From Phytopseudomonas seleniipraecipitans (GTDB taxonomy: Bacteria > Pseudomonadota > Gammaproteobacteria > Pseudomonadales > Pseudomonadaceae), in the NCBI RefSeq assembly GCF_900102335.1, contig NZ_FNBM01000007.1, positions 62,001 through 126,000 of the forward strand: a stretch of 64,000 nt of DNA. Reading direction: 5' to 3'. The translations under genes were made by a program, and so were the position numbers. Position 1 is the stretch's first letter. The number at the start of each line of letters is the position of its first letter. Under the pieces are notes generated by a model, which did no database searches, was not told the origin of the DNA, and saw only the letters and a list, made by a program, of their open reading frames with translations. Below are positions 37,850 to 48,870 of this stretch, piece by piece.

Positions 37850-38830
37850 TTACTGGGCTTGGGCTTCTACTTCAGCTTCTACGCGACGGTTGATCGCGCG
37901 ACCTTCTTCAGTAGCGTTGTCAGCAACTGGACGCGACTCACCGTAGCCAGCGGAGTTGACGCGGTCAGCGCCTACGCCGTACTGGTTGACCAGAACGTCA
38001 CGAACAGCGTTTGCACGACGCTCGGACAGCTTCTGGTTGTAAGCGTCAGTACCGACGGAGTCAGTGTGACCTTCAACAGTGGTGTTGGTCTGTGGGTACT
38101 GGTTCATGAAGTCGGCCAGGTTTTTGATGTCACCGTAGCTTTCTTGCTTAACAGCAGCCTTGTCGAAGTCGAACTTGACGTCCAGCTCAACGCGAACAAC
38201 TTGCGGGGCTTCTTCTACAACCGGAGCTGGCTCTGGCATCGGCTCTGGAGCCGGCTCAGTAACCTGGGCAACCTGACGGGTGCTGCCACCGAAGTTCAGA
38301 CCGACACCAACGCCGGCTTGCCACTCGGTGTCACCTTTGTCGATGTTGTACAGGGTTTCAACGCCAGCACGGGCGTAGAACATTTCAGTGAAGTAGTACT
38401 TGGCACCGCCACCGACGATAGCCAGGGTGGAGGTGTCGCGACCGCCTTTGTTGGCGTCGCCAATGCTCTGGTGGCCAACGCCGCCAGAAACGTAAGGACG
38501 CAGGCCTACGCCCGGCTGACCAAAGTGGTAGAGAGCTTTCAGATCAGTCAGGTTGCCCTTGATGTTCTTGCTGCCAGCAGCGCCTTCGCCGCGCAGATCG
38601 TGGTACTCGCCGTACGACAGTGCCAACTCGACATCGTCAGTCAGGTAGTAACCAACGCTCGCGCCGAACTGGTTGCCTTCGTCATGAGCGAAATCACGCT
38701 GAGTGTCGGTGAAATAGCGATTGGCAAAGCCTTCCACCTCGACAGCGCCTTGGCCTTGAGCCAGCACGCCCATGGAGGTAGCGGCTACCAAGGAGCCAAT
38801 GACTACGCCTAAGGTGTTTTTCAGTTTCAT
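37850..38830 (-). CDS. oprF: major outer-membrane porin OprF
   Basis: 326-residue OmpA-family porin and structural protein. Domains: signal peptide (to about residue 24), eight-stranded N-terminal barrel (about 25-180), a Pro/Glu-rich hinge (TEPAPEPMPEPAPVVEEAP), and a C-terminal OmpA-like peptidoglycan-binding domain with GHTDSVGTDAYNQKLSERRA. P. aeruginosa OprF has four cysteines around the hinge; this protein has no cysteine at all. GGGGAT lies 7 bases before the ATG. Codon use is strongly biased, as expected for a very abundant protein. sigX lies directly upstream on the same strand. Confidence 0.97.
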   Translation of the reverse strand: MKLKNTLGVVIGSLVAATSMGVLAQGQGAVEVEGFANRYFTDTQRDFAHDEGNQFGASVGYYLTDDVELALSYGEYHDLRGEGAAGSKNIKGNLTDLKALYHFGQPGVGLRPYVSGGVGHQSIGDANKGGRDTSTLAIVGGGAKYYFTEMFYARAGVETLYNIDKGDTEWQAGVGVGLNFGGSTRQVAQVTEPAPEPMPEPAPVVEEAPQVVRVELDVKFDFDKAAVKQESYGDIKNLADFMNQYPQTNTTVEGHTDSVGTDAYNQKLSERRANAVRDVLVNQYGVGADRVNSAGYGESRPVADNATEEGRAINRRVEAEVEAQAQ

Positions 38831-38937
38831 CCGTTAAATCCCCATCTATGATTGATTGATCTGCATGCAGATAGACATGCAAGTCTACGGTAAGTTTTAA
38901 GAAAAACTTACCTATGCCAGTGGAAGCCCGCACCGAA
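38831..38937 (-). promoter_or_regulatory. sigX-oprF intergenic region with stacked palindromes
   Basis: Holds a perfect 10-base inverted repeat GGTAAGTTTT/AAAACTTACC with a 4-base loop (38889-38912), 25 bases after the sigX stop, and a perfect 14-base palindrome ATCTGCATGCAGAT (38859-38872) in the oprF leader. A SigX-dependent oprF promoter is known from this gap in other pseudomonads; the palindromes could act in termination, mRNA stability or binding of a regulator. Confidence 0.5.
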
Positions 38938-39528
38938 CTAACTTTCGGTAATACCTGCGAACTTCTCCCGCAATCTGTCCAGCGCACGCTTGTAGCGCAT
39001 TTTGGTGGCGCTTAGCCCCATGTGCATGATGTCTGCGATCTCCTGAAACTCTAGCTCTGCTACGAAACGTAGGACTAGAATTTCCCGGTCGATCGGGTTC
39101 ACGTGCACGAGCCAGCGATCCAGGCCACCGCTATCCTCTATCTTAGGCGCCTTTTCTTCCGACGCTTCTTCCAGAGGATCCAGACTCAGCGCATCCGTCA
39201 AACGACGTTTGCGACGCTCCTTGCGGTACTGAGTGATGCATTCGTTGTATGTGATGCTGTAGAGCCAGGTCTTGAACTTCGACTTGCCTTCGAAGTTTTT
39301 CAAGCCGTATAAAACTTTAAGCATTACCTCCTGACAGACATCGTCGGCATCTCGATCGTTCCCTAAATATCGCGCGCATACGTTGAACAGGGTGCGCTGA
39401 TAACGGCGCATGAGTTCTTCGTAGGCGCGGGTGATATGGAACAACTCATCATGAGCACGTGCTACCAGCTCCTCGTCGGAGAGCTCGCGTGGGTCATAGC
39501 GCAATGACGGTGATTGAGGTGCGTTCAA
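38938..39528 (-). CDS. sigX: ECF sigma factor SigX
   Basis: 196-residue extracytoplasmic-function sigma factor that drives oprF and envelope/fatty-acid genes. Region 2 (YQRTLFNVCARYLGNDRDAD then CQEVMLKVLYGLKNF and KTWLYSITYNECITQYR) and region 4 (IDREILVLRFVAELEFQEIA and GLSATKMRYKRALDRL) are clear. The start is a TTG at 39528 (NAPQSPSLRYDPRELS), which aligns with the length I recall for P. aeruginosa SigX; another TTG at 39543 would add five residues. No ATG or strong ribosome binding site is available. No anti-sigma gene is adjacent. Confidence 0.93.
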   Translation of the reverse strand: MNAPQSPSLRYDPRELSDEELVARAHDELFHITRAYEELMRRYQRTLFNVCARYLGNDRDADDVCQEVMLKVLYGLKNFEGKSKFKTWLYSITYNECITQYRKERRKRRLTDALSLDPLEEASEEKAPKIEDSGGLDRWLVHVNPIDREILVLRFVAELEFQEIADIMHMGLSATKMRYKRALDRLREKFAGITES

Positions 39529-39554
39529 AGCAAATCGAGCCAACGGTCAGGACG

Positions 39555-39590
39555 AAAACAGCCAGCACCTGATTTACCAGGCTGCTGACT
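39555..39590 (-). terminator. imperfect hairpin between cmpX and sigX
   Basis: On the minus strand CAGCAGCCTG pairs imperfectly with CAGGTGCTGGCTG across a short loop and is followed by TTTTCG. It may attenuate read-through from cmpX into sigX. Confidence 0.45.
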
Positions 39591-39618
39591 GGGCGCGTAG
39601 CGTAGCAGAAACGGCCCC

Positions 39619-40443
39619 TCAGCGGCTTTTTACCCGCTGCTCGAGCAGCACGCGGTTGGACAGCGAAACCATTTCGCCAGAATCGGTGAGCACTGTGGTT
39701 TTCACCGTGCCGATCTCCTCGATCTGTCCCTGAACGTCGCCAACTTCGATCTCTTGACCGACCTGGTACAGCTCGCGCACATAAATGCCGGCAAGAATCT
39801 GGCTGGCCAATTCCTTGCTGCCCAGGCCAAGCGCCAGCGCCACGGCCAGACCGACCGAAATCAACACGATGGCGATGACGTTATTAAGAAGGTCGGTTTT
39901 TACCTCCAGCTGGCCGATCGCCACGGAGATACTGATGATGATCACCAGCCCCTGGGCCAAACGCGCCAGGCCGTGAGCGTAATCCAGGCCAACACCCTCG
40001 GCAGCGCCGCGCACCAGGCCACTGAGCAAATGCGCCAGCAACACCCCTGCGAGCAAGATAAGTGCCGCACCGAATACCTTCGGCAGATACAGGGCGAGTA
40101 CATCGAGCGTCGCCGACACCCGCTCCAACCCCAGCGATTCAGCCGCCGAGACCAGGAAGATCAGCAGAACGAACCAGTAGACGATTTTGCCGATCAACGT
40201 CGATACCGGCACCTGAAAGCCTGCACGACCAAGAATCTTGGTCAGGCCGGTGCCCGCCATCAGGCGATCCAGGCCAACCTTGCCGAGCAGCTTGGAGAGC
40301 AGCGTATCGAGCAGCTTGGCAACGACGAAGCCGAGCAGCACCAGCACCAATGCCACGAACAGGTTGGGAATGAAGCTGGCGACTTTCGTCCACAGCGCCG
40401 TCATCGCGGCGACCAGGCTATGTGTCCAGGGATCAAGTTCCAT
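39619..40443 (-). CDS. cmpX: CmpX, MscS-like small-conductance mechanosensitive channel family protein
   Basis: 274-residue inner-membrane protein with several hydrophobic helices at the N-terminus (LFVALVLVLLGFVVAKLLDTL and so on) and a C-terminal MscS-like beta domain (IYVRELYQVGQEIEVGDVQG, TTVLTDSGEMVSLSNRVL). The ATG at 40443 comes one base after the crfX stop. In P. aeruginosa cmpX lies beside sigX and affects envelope homeostasis and SigX activity. A start at 40527 would overlap crfX and add an unrelated N-terminus. Confidence 0.92.
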   Translation of the reverse strand: MELDPWTHSLVAAMTALWTKVASFIPNLFVALVLVLLGFVVAKLLDTLLSKLLGKVGLDRLMAGTGLTKILGRAGFQVPVSTLIGKIVYWFVLLIFLVSAAESLGLERVSATLDVLALYLPKVFGAALILLAGVLLAHLLSGLVRGAAEGVGLDYAHGLARLAQGLVIIISISVAIGQLEVKTDLLNNVIAIVLISVGLAVALALGLGSKELASQILAGIYVRELYQVGQEIEVGDVQGQIEEIGTVKTTVLTDSGEMVSLSNRVLLEQRVKSR

Positions 40444-40444
40444 T

Positions 40445-40693
40445 TCATTCAGCCTTATCAGAAGAGCGAGCAGAAGCACGGCGACGTGACACAGGGGCCA
40501 CGTGGGATGAACCGTTGTTGAGGGCAAGCATCAGGGCCCCGGCCCAGTGCCCCATCAGGCCGAACAGGTCGCCAGCGCCAACCTGGCGGTTGGCGGTCTT
40601 GAGCACCCGGTTCAGGCAGGCATCGTCATCGCGAGATGGCGAGGACGAGGCTTTCAGCAAATCACGCAGAGATTCTTCAAATGGATCGTGCAT
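40445..40693 (-). CDS. crfX: CrfX, small protein of the sigX-oprF cluster
   Basis: 82 residues starting MHDPFEESLRDLL, with a single weakly hydrophobic segment (FGLMGHWAGALMLALNNG) and a basic C-terminal tail. Named from its conserved place between cmaX and cmpX in Pseudomonas; biochemical role unknown. GAGG lies 6 bases before the ATG at 40693. It runs into cmpX with a one-base gap. Confidence 0.88.
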   Translation of the reverse strand: MHDPFEESLRDLLKASSSPSRDDDACLNRVLKTANRQVGAGDLFGLMGHWAGALMLALNNGSSHVAPVSRRRASARSSDKAE

Positions 40694-40747
40694 AGCAGAC
40701 CTCACAGAACGTCTGTGCTAGACGAAGCGCCTGGAGGGCAAGTCACA

Positions 40748-41743
40748 TCAGAGCCAGCGCAGGCGTCGGAACAACAGCCATTGGCCGACACCGATCAGCA
40801 CCATCAACAGGCAGGCGACAAGAAAGCCGTACGAGCTGTCGGCACCGGGAATCCCGCCGACATTGATACCCAGCAAGCCGGTGAGAAAGCTCATCGGCAG
40901 AAATACGCAGGTGATGATGCCAAAGCGAAACATGATGCGGTTCATGCGCAGGTCCATCCGGCGGTTCTCGGCCTCGAGCAACAGGCCGATACGCTCGCGG
41001 GTCAGCTCCAGTTCCTCGAGGTAGCGCAGCAGACGGTTGTTGAGCTCGTTCCAGTAGAGACCATCTTCATGGGTCAACCAGGGCAACTGGCTGCGAGTCA
41101 GCTGGGCGTAGATATCGCGCTGCGGCGACAGAAAGCGCCGTAAGCCTGCAGCGCGGCGGCGGATCTGTAGCAACAGACCATGATCGGGCAAGGCGCGCTC
41201 GTCGTTATCGACCTTCTCCTCCTGATCGTCGACCAACTCGCTAAGCTCGCTGACCAGGTCCTCGACCTTGTCAGTCAGGTAATCGCTGAGCTGCAGCACC
41301 AGTTCGGACGCCGTAGTCGGCCCCTTGCCGGCTTGCAGCCTGTCGATCAAGTCCTCGGTGGCGCGCAGCGGTCGCAGGCGCAGGGAGATAATGCGCCGCG
41401 CCTCGGCGAAGATACGCACCGACACCATGTCTTCGGGTTCGGCACCGGGGTTGAGGTTGACGCCACGCAGAAAGACCAGCAGCTCGTCGTTAGGCAACGG
41501 CAGCGCACGGGGCCGAGTGTTTTCTTCGAGCAGCAGATCGCAGGCAAACTCGTTCAGCCCGCTGTCGCGGCGCAACCAGCTCTGGGTCTGCGGATGCCCG
41601 CGGTCCCAGTGCAGCCAAAGGCTCTGCCCCTCCTCCAATTGCAATGCGTCAAGTTGTTCACGGGCTACCGCATGAGCACCGCCCTTGCCATCCAGCACGA
41701 AGCCGTGCACCAGGCCCCACTGCGCGTTGTCTTCCTCGTACAT
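40748..41743 (-). CDS. cmaX: CmaX, CorA/ZntB-family divalent cation transporter
   Basis: 331 residues with a large cytoplasmic N-terminal domain and two C-terminal membrane helices. The CorA-family motif between them is GINVGG (canonical GMN is replaced by GIN, as in ZntB). The C-terminal charged end RRLRWL follows TM2. ZntB proteins transport zinc with protons; CorA transports Mg/Co. It heads the cmaX-crfX-cmpX cluster. The ATG at 41743 is preferred to an adjacent TTG. Confidence 0.92.
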   Translation of the reverse strand: MYEEDNAQWGLVHGFVLDGKGGAHAVAREQLDALQLEEGQSLWLHWDRGHPQTQSWLRRDSGLNEFACDLLLEENTRPRALPLPNDELLVFLRGVNLNPGAEPEDMVSVRIFAEARRIISLRLRPLRATEDLIDRLQAGKGPTTASELVLQLSDYLTDKVEDLVSELSELVDDQEEKVDNDERALPDHGLLLQIRRRAAGLRRFLSPQRDIYAQLTRSQLPWLTHEDGLYWNELNNRLLRYLEELELTRERIGLLLEAENRRMDLRMNRIMFRFGIITCVFLPMSFLTGLLGINVGGIPGADSSYGFLVACLLMVLIGVGQWLLFRRLRWL

Positions 41744-41791
41744 CAATACCCCGGAGATTGGTTACAGGAGCCGAGCGGCCGCCGGCAGTGG

Positions 41792-42277
41792 TTAGGCGAC
41801 TTGCAACGCCTGCGGCGAGACGATGATGCCGTTGTTGTCGGCATATACATATTCACCCGGGCGGAAGGTGACGCCGCCAAAGGTAACCACCACATTGAGG
41901 TCGCCCAGGCCGCGCTTTTCGGTTTTCATCGGGTGGCTGCCCAGCGCCTGAACGCCGAGGTGAGTCTGCGCCAGCACATCGACGTCACGTACACAGCCGT
42001 AGATGACCATGCCTTCCCAGCCGTTTTTAGCCGCTTTTTCTGCGATCATGTCACCCAGCAGTGCGCAACGCAGGGACGCGCCGCCATCGACCACCAGCAC
42101 CTTGCCAGCGCCCGGCTGATCGGCCTGAGCCTTGACCAGCGAATTGTCTTCGAAGCATTTGACGGTGACGATCTGCCCACCGAACGAATCGCGGCCACCA
42201 AAATTGCTGAACATCGGTTCCACGACGCTAACCAGTTCCGGGTTGGCGTCACACAGATCGGGCGTGATGTATTGCAT
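41792..42277 (-). CDS. rraA: RraA family protein (RNase E inhibitor / HMG-oxaloacetate aldolase-like)
   Basis: 161 residues, exactly the length of E. coli RraA. Contains [13 protein letters not shown] near residue 27, the [21 protein letters not shown] loop and GVRDVD-like [10 protein letters not shown]. The G-x20-R-D signature of class II 4-hydroxy-4-methyl-2-oxoglutarate aldolases is approached (GD...RD), so either RNase E regulation or aldolase activity is possible. AGGAGC lies 6 bases before the ATG at 42277; the frame extends upstream into the hydrolase gene but without conservation. Confidence 0.9.
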   Translation of the reverse strand: MQYITPDLCDANPELVSVVEPMFSNFGGRDSFGGQIVTVKCFEDNSLVKAQADQPGAGKVLVVDGGASLRCALLGDMIAEKAAKNGWEGMVIYGCVRDVDVLAQTHLGVQALGSHPMKTEKRGLGDLNVVVTFGGVTFRPGEYVYADNNGIIVSPQALQVA

Positions 42278-42369
42278 GGCGAAGCTCCTGAATAGGTGAT
42301 CGAGGCCTGCAGCATAGTCCGCGCCGCTGCGCATGTGCGCAGCGGCCGGCGAGGGCAATGGTAGCCGGA

Positions 42370-43374
42370 TCACGGTGTTGCAGGAATGGCCGCCCCGCTT
42401 TCTTCGCCCGGCGTGGCAACGGTCATCTGTCGCTCGCCGTCGAGCCAGCGCCGCACCAGCGGCCAGACTTCATCCTGCGCTGGCTTGCTGACCAGCATCT
42501 GCACGTGGTCGTAGTCCTGCTGGAAGCCATCTGCGCGGGCCAGATTGATGAACTGACGATCTTCAGAGGCGAACTGCTCAAACAGTGCACGACACGCCGG
42601 CGGCGGACACTCGCGATCGCCCTCACCGGCAACCGCCAGCACAGGAATGTGCACCTCACTCAGGCCTGCCCACCAGTCACGCTCGGCATCGCCGAAACGG
42701 CCAAACAGACGATGCCAGCGCAGCGTTTCCAGGGCGATACCGATGGGCTCATCCTCAGGCCCGCGCTTGAGCCGCGAGCCGGACAACACCGCGAAACGCT
42801 TGAGCAGCAGCCGCGCCAGCCATTCGATCGGCGGGACCTTGAGCGACCAGTAACGGCGGCTGACTTCGGCGCCGAACACTGCAACACCAGCGACATGCGC
42901 CTGCTGCAGATAGCCGCCACCGAGCGCGGCAGCCAGGGTCAGGCCACCCAGCGAATGACCGATCCAATGCGCGGGTTGCGGATTCATTTCAGCAACGAAT
43001 GCGCCGATAGCCGGCAGGTCATAGCGCGCATAATCGGCTACGGCGTTGTGGCGATAAGCCAGATTGCGCGGCGACAAGCCATGGCCGCGCATCTCGGCAA
43101 TCCACACATCGAAGCCGGCGCGCGCCAGATACGGCGCCAGGCCGATGCACCGGGGCGAGTACCAGAAACGCCGGTTCGAGAAGCTGCCGTGGAGCAGGAT
43201 GACCGGCGGGCCACGCAGGTCTTCGTGGCCCGCCATACCCAGCCGGGTCAGCGCCAACTCCACGCTGAAGTCAGGGCTGTTGCCGGGTTTGAGGCGGTAA
43301 ACGTCTTCACTCAGATCGCCGCGCAGCTCGGCACTCATCAGCGCAACGGGGAACAATTCACTACTGCTTTGCAT
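42370..43374 (-). CDS. alpha/beta-fold hydrolase
   Basis: 334-residue alpha/beta hydrolase. Oxyanion region [15 protein letters not shown] (residues about 58-72), nucleophile elbow WIGHSLGG (Ser141), and a late DYDHVQML with the probable catalytic His. Similar genes sit between rraA and ppsA in other pseudomonads and are called esterase/lipase-like; the substrate is unknown. No signal peptide. The start ATG at 43374 removes 31 upstream residues that overlap the ppsA terminator. Confidence 0.87.
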   Translation of the reverse strand: MQSSSELFPVALMSAELRGDLSEDVYRLKPGNSPDFSVELALTRLGMAGHEDLRGPPVILLHGSFSNRRFWYSPRCIGLAPYLARAGFDVWIAEMRGHGLSPRNLAYRHNAVADYARYDLPAIGAFVAEMNPQPAHWIGHSLGGLTLAAALGGGYLQQAHVAGVAVFGAEVSRRYWSLKVPPIEWLARLLLKRFAVLSGSRLKRGPEDEPIGIALETLRWHRLFGRFGDAERDWWAGLSEVHIPVLAVAGEGDRECPPPACRALFEQFASEDRQFINLARADGFQQDYDHVQMLVSKPAQDEVWPLVRRWLDGERQMTVATPGEESGAAIPATP

Positions 43375-43432
43375 CGTCTTCGCTCTGGTACAACGGGCTG
43401 CCAATCGCGACAGGTCGCCTAGCGGCAGGCCA

Positions 43433-43459
43433 TAAAAAAGGGCAGGTAGAACCTGCCCT
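43433..43459 (-). terminator. intrinsic terminator of ppsA
   Basis: AGGGCAGG and CCTGCCCT form an 8-base stem with a 5-base loop; on the minus strand it runs into TTTTTTA. It lies 25 bases after the ppsA stop. Confidence 0.88.
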
Positions 43460-43484
43460 CGGGTCACCTTTTACATCGTGCCGG

Positions 43485-45857
<2,373 letters not shown>

Positions 45858-46034
45858 GGTGATCTCTCCACTTCAGTGTTGGAAAAGCTCAAGGGGCTGG
45901 GAATGTCAGTGGCAACGCCGGGGGACAATGGCCGGGCCCTGGAAAATAAGTAACAATGCCAACCTAATCAGGGCCGGCAAAAAACCGACCTATCATAGCC
46001 AAGATTCGTTCCCAGCTTATAGGTCATTGTCGCA

Positions 46035-46853
46035 ATGAAACGAACCGCGTATTTCATCTCCGACGGCACCGGCATCACCGCAGAAGCGTTGGGCCAAAGC
46101 CTGCTGGCACAGTTCGAGACTATCGGCTTCACCAAGCTCACGCGGCCGTATATCGACAGCGTGGAAAAAGCGCGGGCAATGGTACAACAAATCAATAACG
46201 CCGCTGACAAGGACGGCGCTAACCCGATTATCTTCGCCACCATCGTCAACCAGGAGATTCACGATATCCTGGCCGAATCCCGCGGGTTCATGATCGATAT
46301 TTTCTCAACTTTTCTGTCGCCTCTGGAGCAGGAGCTGAATTCGCATTCCTCCTATTCGGTGGGCAAATCCCACTCCATCGTTCATAACGCTAACTACATG
46401 GAGCGTATCGAGGCGGTCAACTTCGCCCTCGACAATGACGATGGCGCGCGCACCCATTACTACGACAAGGCCGATCTGATTCTGGTTGGCGTATCGCGCT
46501 GCGGCAAAACGCCAACCTGTCTTTATATGGCCATGCAATATGGCATCCGCGCGGCCAACTACCCGCTGACCGAAGATGACATGGAGCGCCTGCAACTGCC
46601 TGATTCGCTGAAGAAATACCGCGACAAGCTGTTCGGGCTGACAATCGACCCCGACCGCCTCACGGCCATTCGCAACGAGCGCAAGCCCAACAGCCGTTAC
46701 GCCAGCTATGCGCAATGCGAATTCGAAGTACGCGAGGTGGAGAGCCTGTTCCGCCGCGAGTCGATCAACTTCATCGACTCTACGCACTTTTCCGTCGAAG
46801 AAATTTCCGCCAAGATCTTGGTGGAAAAAGGCGTCGAAAGACGCTTCAAATAA
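46035..46853 (+). CDS. ppsR: PEP synthase regulatory protein (bifunctional kinase/phosphorylase)
   Basis: 272-residue DUF299 family protein. It inactivates PEP synthase by ADP-dependent phosphorylation and reactivates it by phosphate-dependent dephosphorylation. N-terminal [18 protein letters not shown] and the P-loop [15 protein letters not shown] (residues about 154-168) are the family marks. Divergent from ppsA across 177 bases, the usual arrangement. Confidence 0.95.
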   Translation: MKRTAYFISDGTGITAEALGQSLLAQFETIGFTKLTRPYIDSVEKARAMVQQINNAADKDGANPIIFATIVNQEIHDILAESRGFMIDIFSTFLSPLEQELNSHSSYSVGKSHSIVHNANYMERIEAVNFALDNDDGARTHYYDKADLILVGVSRCGKTPTCLYMAMQYGIRAANYPLTEDDMERLQLPDSLKKYRDKLFGLTIDPDRLTAIRNERKPNSRYASYAQCEFEVREVESLFRRESINFIDSTHFSVEEISAKILVEKGVERRFK

Positions 46854-46872
46854 CCGTTATGGACGCGCCGTC

Positions 46873-47511
46873 ATGACCCTGTTCGATGCCGTGTTGTTCG
46901 CCCCTGTCGCCCTGCTGATCGCCTTGACCCCAGGGCCAAACAACTTCTGCGCGATGAACAACGGCATTCGCCACGGCATTGGCGCAGCGGTACTCGCCAC
47001 CACCGGCCGAGTCGTGGCATTTGCGATTTTTCTGAGCATTTCCGCGGTAGGCTTGGGCGCGATGCTGCTTGCTTCGGAAACCGCGTTCACGGCGATCAAA
47101 TGGATCGGTGCGCTGTATCTCCTGTACCTGGGCATCAGCGCCTGGCGCAGCCGGGAATTCAGCGGACTGGATCTGGACGGCGCAGTACCCGCCGTGCAGC
47201 CCCAGCGGCGGATAAGCCGCTTGATGCTGCAGGAGTTCCTGATCGGCATCAGCAATCCCAAGGCCATCCTGCTGTTCGCGGCCGTGTTCCCACAATTCAT
47301 CAAGCCGGGCCAGCCAGCTATCGAGCAGTTCATCTATCTGGGCGGGACCTACCTGCTTGCCGAATACGCGGCCTCGCTGTTCTACGCCCTATTCGGCCGG
47401 CAAATTCGTCGTTTCATCCGTACCAGCCGGGGTGCACAGCGCCTGAACCGCACCACCGGCGCATTCTTCATGAGCGCGGGCGGCTTGCTGATCGGCACCA
47501 CGCAACACTGA
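46873..47511 (+). CDS. LysE/RhtB-family amino-acid exporter
   Basis: 212-residue membrane protein with about six hydrophobic segments. The LysE motif ALTPGPNNFCAMNNGIRHG lies at residues about 17-35 and GISNPKAILLFAAVFPQF at about 122-139. Members export amino acids or their analogues; substrate unknown. The ATG at 46873 is 19 bases after the ppsR stop; the frame upstream overlaps ppsR and is not coding. It converges on prpF. Confidence 0.9.
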   Translation: MTLFDAVLFAPVALLIALTPGPNNFCAMNNGIRHGIGAAVLATTGRVVAFAIFLSISAVGLGAMLLASETAFTAIKWIGALYLLYLGISAWRSREFSGLDLDGAVPAVQPQRRISRLMLQEFLIGISNPKAILLFAAVFPQFIKPGQPAIEQFIYLGGTYLLAEYAASLFYALFGRQIRRFIRTSRGAQRLNRTTGAFFMSAGGLLIGTTQH

Positions 47512-47532
47512 AGTCATGTCAGGCGATACGCT

Positions 47533-48720
47533 TCAGAACGCGTCGCCTGGCAACCTTACCCAGCCTTCCATCAATATCCGCGCGCTGCGGCTCATGCTGG
47601 CTTTGGTCACTGACCACTGTCCGCCGTCCTGAAGGGCCTCGGCGCCGACGCGCAAGGTGCCGGACGGATGACCGAAGCACACCGCGCTGCGCGCACCGCC
47701 GCCCGCTGCCAGATTGACCAGCGTGCCAGGTATGGCTGCCGCCGTGCCGATGGCCACCGCTGCAGTGCCCATCATGGCATGGTGCAGCTTGCCCATCGAC
47801 ACCGCCCGCACCAGCAGGTCGACATCCGCCACCTCGACCGCTTTGCCGCTGGCAGACCGATAAGGCATGGGCGGCGCGACGAAGGCGACCTTCGGGGTGT
47901 GCTGGCGGGTCGCCGCTTCCTGGGCGCTGTTGATCAGCCCCATGCGCAAGGCACCCGCGATACGGATCTTCTCGAGCCGGTCGAGTTGCTGCGGATCAGC
48001 GTTGATGTCGTCGCGCAACTCAGTGCCTCGGTAGCCGATATCCTCGGCGTTGACGAACACGGTGGGAATACCGGCGCTGATCAACGTTGCCTTGAGGGTG
48101 CCGATACCCGGCACCTCCAGCTCGTCCACCAGATTACCGGTGGGGAACATGGCACCGCCCTCCTCGCCGTCATCGGACGGATCGAGAAACTCCAGCACGA
48201 TTTCCGCAGCTGGAAAGGTAACTCCGTCCAATTCGAAATCGCCGGTTTCTTGCACCTGGCCCTGGCTCACCGGAATGTGGGCAATGATCGTCTTGCCAAT
48301 ATTGGCCTGCCAGATACGCACCACGCAGATGCCGTTGTCGGGGATTCGCGTGGGATCGATCAGCCCAGCATGAATGGCGAAGGCGCCTGCGGCCGTGGAG
48401 AGGTTGCCGCAGTTACCACTCCAGTCGACGAAGGCTTTGTCGATGGATACCTGGCCGTATAGATAGTCGACGTCGTGGCCAGCACGGCTGCTTGCCGACA
48501 GGATCACGCATTTGGAGGTCGACGACGTGGCGCCGCCCATGCCGTCGATGTGCGCCGAATACGGGTCGGGGCTGCCGATCACCCGCATGAACAGCCGGTC
48601 GCGGGCCTCGCCGGGCACCTGGCATCGCTCGGGCAGGTCCTCCAGGCGAAAGAACACACCCTTGCTGGTGCCGCCACGCATGTAGGTGGCGGGGATTCTG
48701 ATCTGCGGTTGCTGCGCCAT
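47533..48720 (-). CDS. prpF: 2-methyl-aconitate cis-trans isomerase
   Basis: 395-residue PrpF family (diaminopimelate-epimerase fold). With AcnD it converts 2-methylcitrate to 2-methyl-cis-aconitate, replacing PrpD. The family start PATYMRGGTSKGVFF and the SGNCGNLSTAAGAFAI loop with its cysteine are present. Last gene of the prp operon, separated from acnD by a 150-base gap holding palindromes. Confidence 0.96.
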   Translation of the reverse strand: MAQQPQIRIPATYMRGGTSKGVFFRLEDLPERCQVPGEARDRLFMRVIGSPDPYSAHIDGMGGATSSTSKCVILSASSRAGHDVDYLYGQVSIDKAFVDWSGNCGNLSTAAGAFAIHAGLIDPTRIPDNGICVVRIWQANIGKTIIAHIPVSQGQVQETGDFELDGVTFPAAEIVLEFLDPSDDGEEGGAMFPTGNLVDELEVPGIGTLKATLISAGIPTVFVNAEDIGYRGTELRDDINADPQQLDRLEKIRIAGALRMGLINSAQEAATRQHTPKVAFVAPPMPYRSASGKAVEVADVDLLVRAVSMGKLHHAMMGTAAVAIGTAAAIPGTLVNLAAGGGARSAVCFGHPSGTLRVGAEALQDGGQWSVTKASMSRSARILMEGWVRLPGDAF

Positions 48721-48795
48721 GCTTGTCGTCCTGGCTGGTTGAGGAAGCCCAGCGATGCATCACGCGCTGGTGATGCGCCTCTGCGGATTCATGTA

Positions 48796-48864
48796 GGGAG
48801 GCGCATGCGCCGCCCACTCGACTGATTCAATACCGGGCGACCCAGGGAAGCCCAGGTGTCGCCT
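48796..48864. repeat. palindromic sequences in the acnD-prpF gap
   Basis: GGCGCATGCGCC (48800-48811) is a perfect palindrome flanked by GGG/CCC arms, and GGCGAC (48836-48841) pairs with GTCGCC (48858-48863). The second resembles part of the REP-like repeats at 5.3 kb (CCCAGGTGTCGC compared with CCCGGGTGTCGC). They may be decayed REP elements or mRNA stability hairpins within the operon. Confidence 0.4.
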
Positions 48865-48870
48865 GAACGT

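Noticed and set aside
37859..38812. Plus-strand 317-codon frame opposite oprF
   Set aside because: Antisense to a highly biased gene; no ribosome binding site or recognisable protein features.
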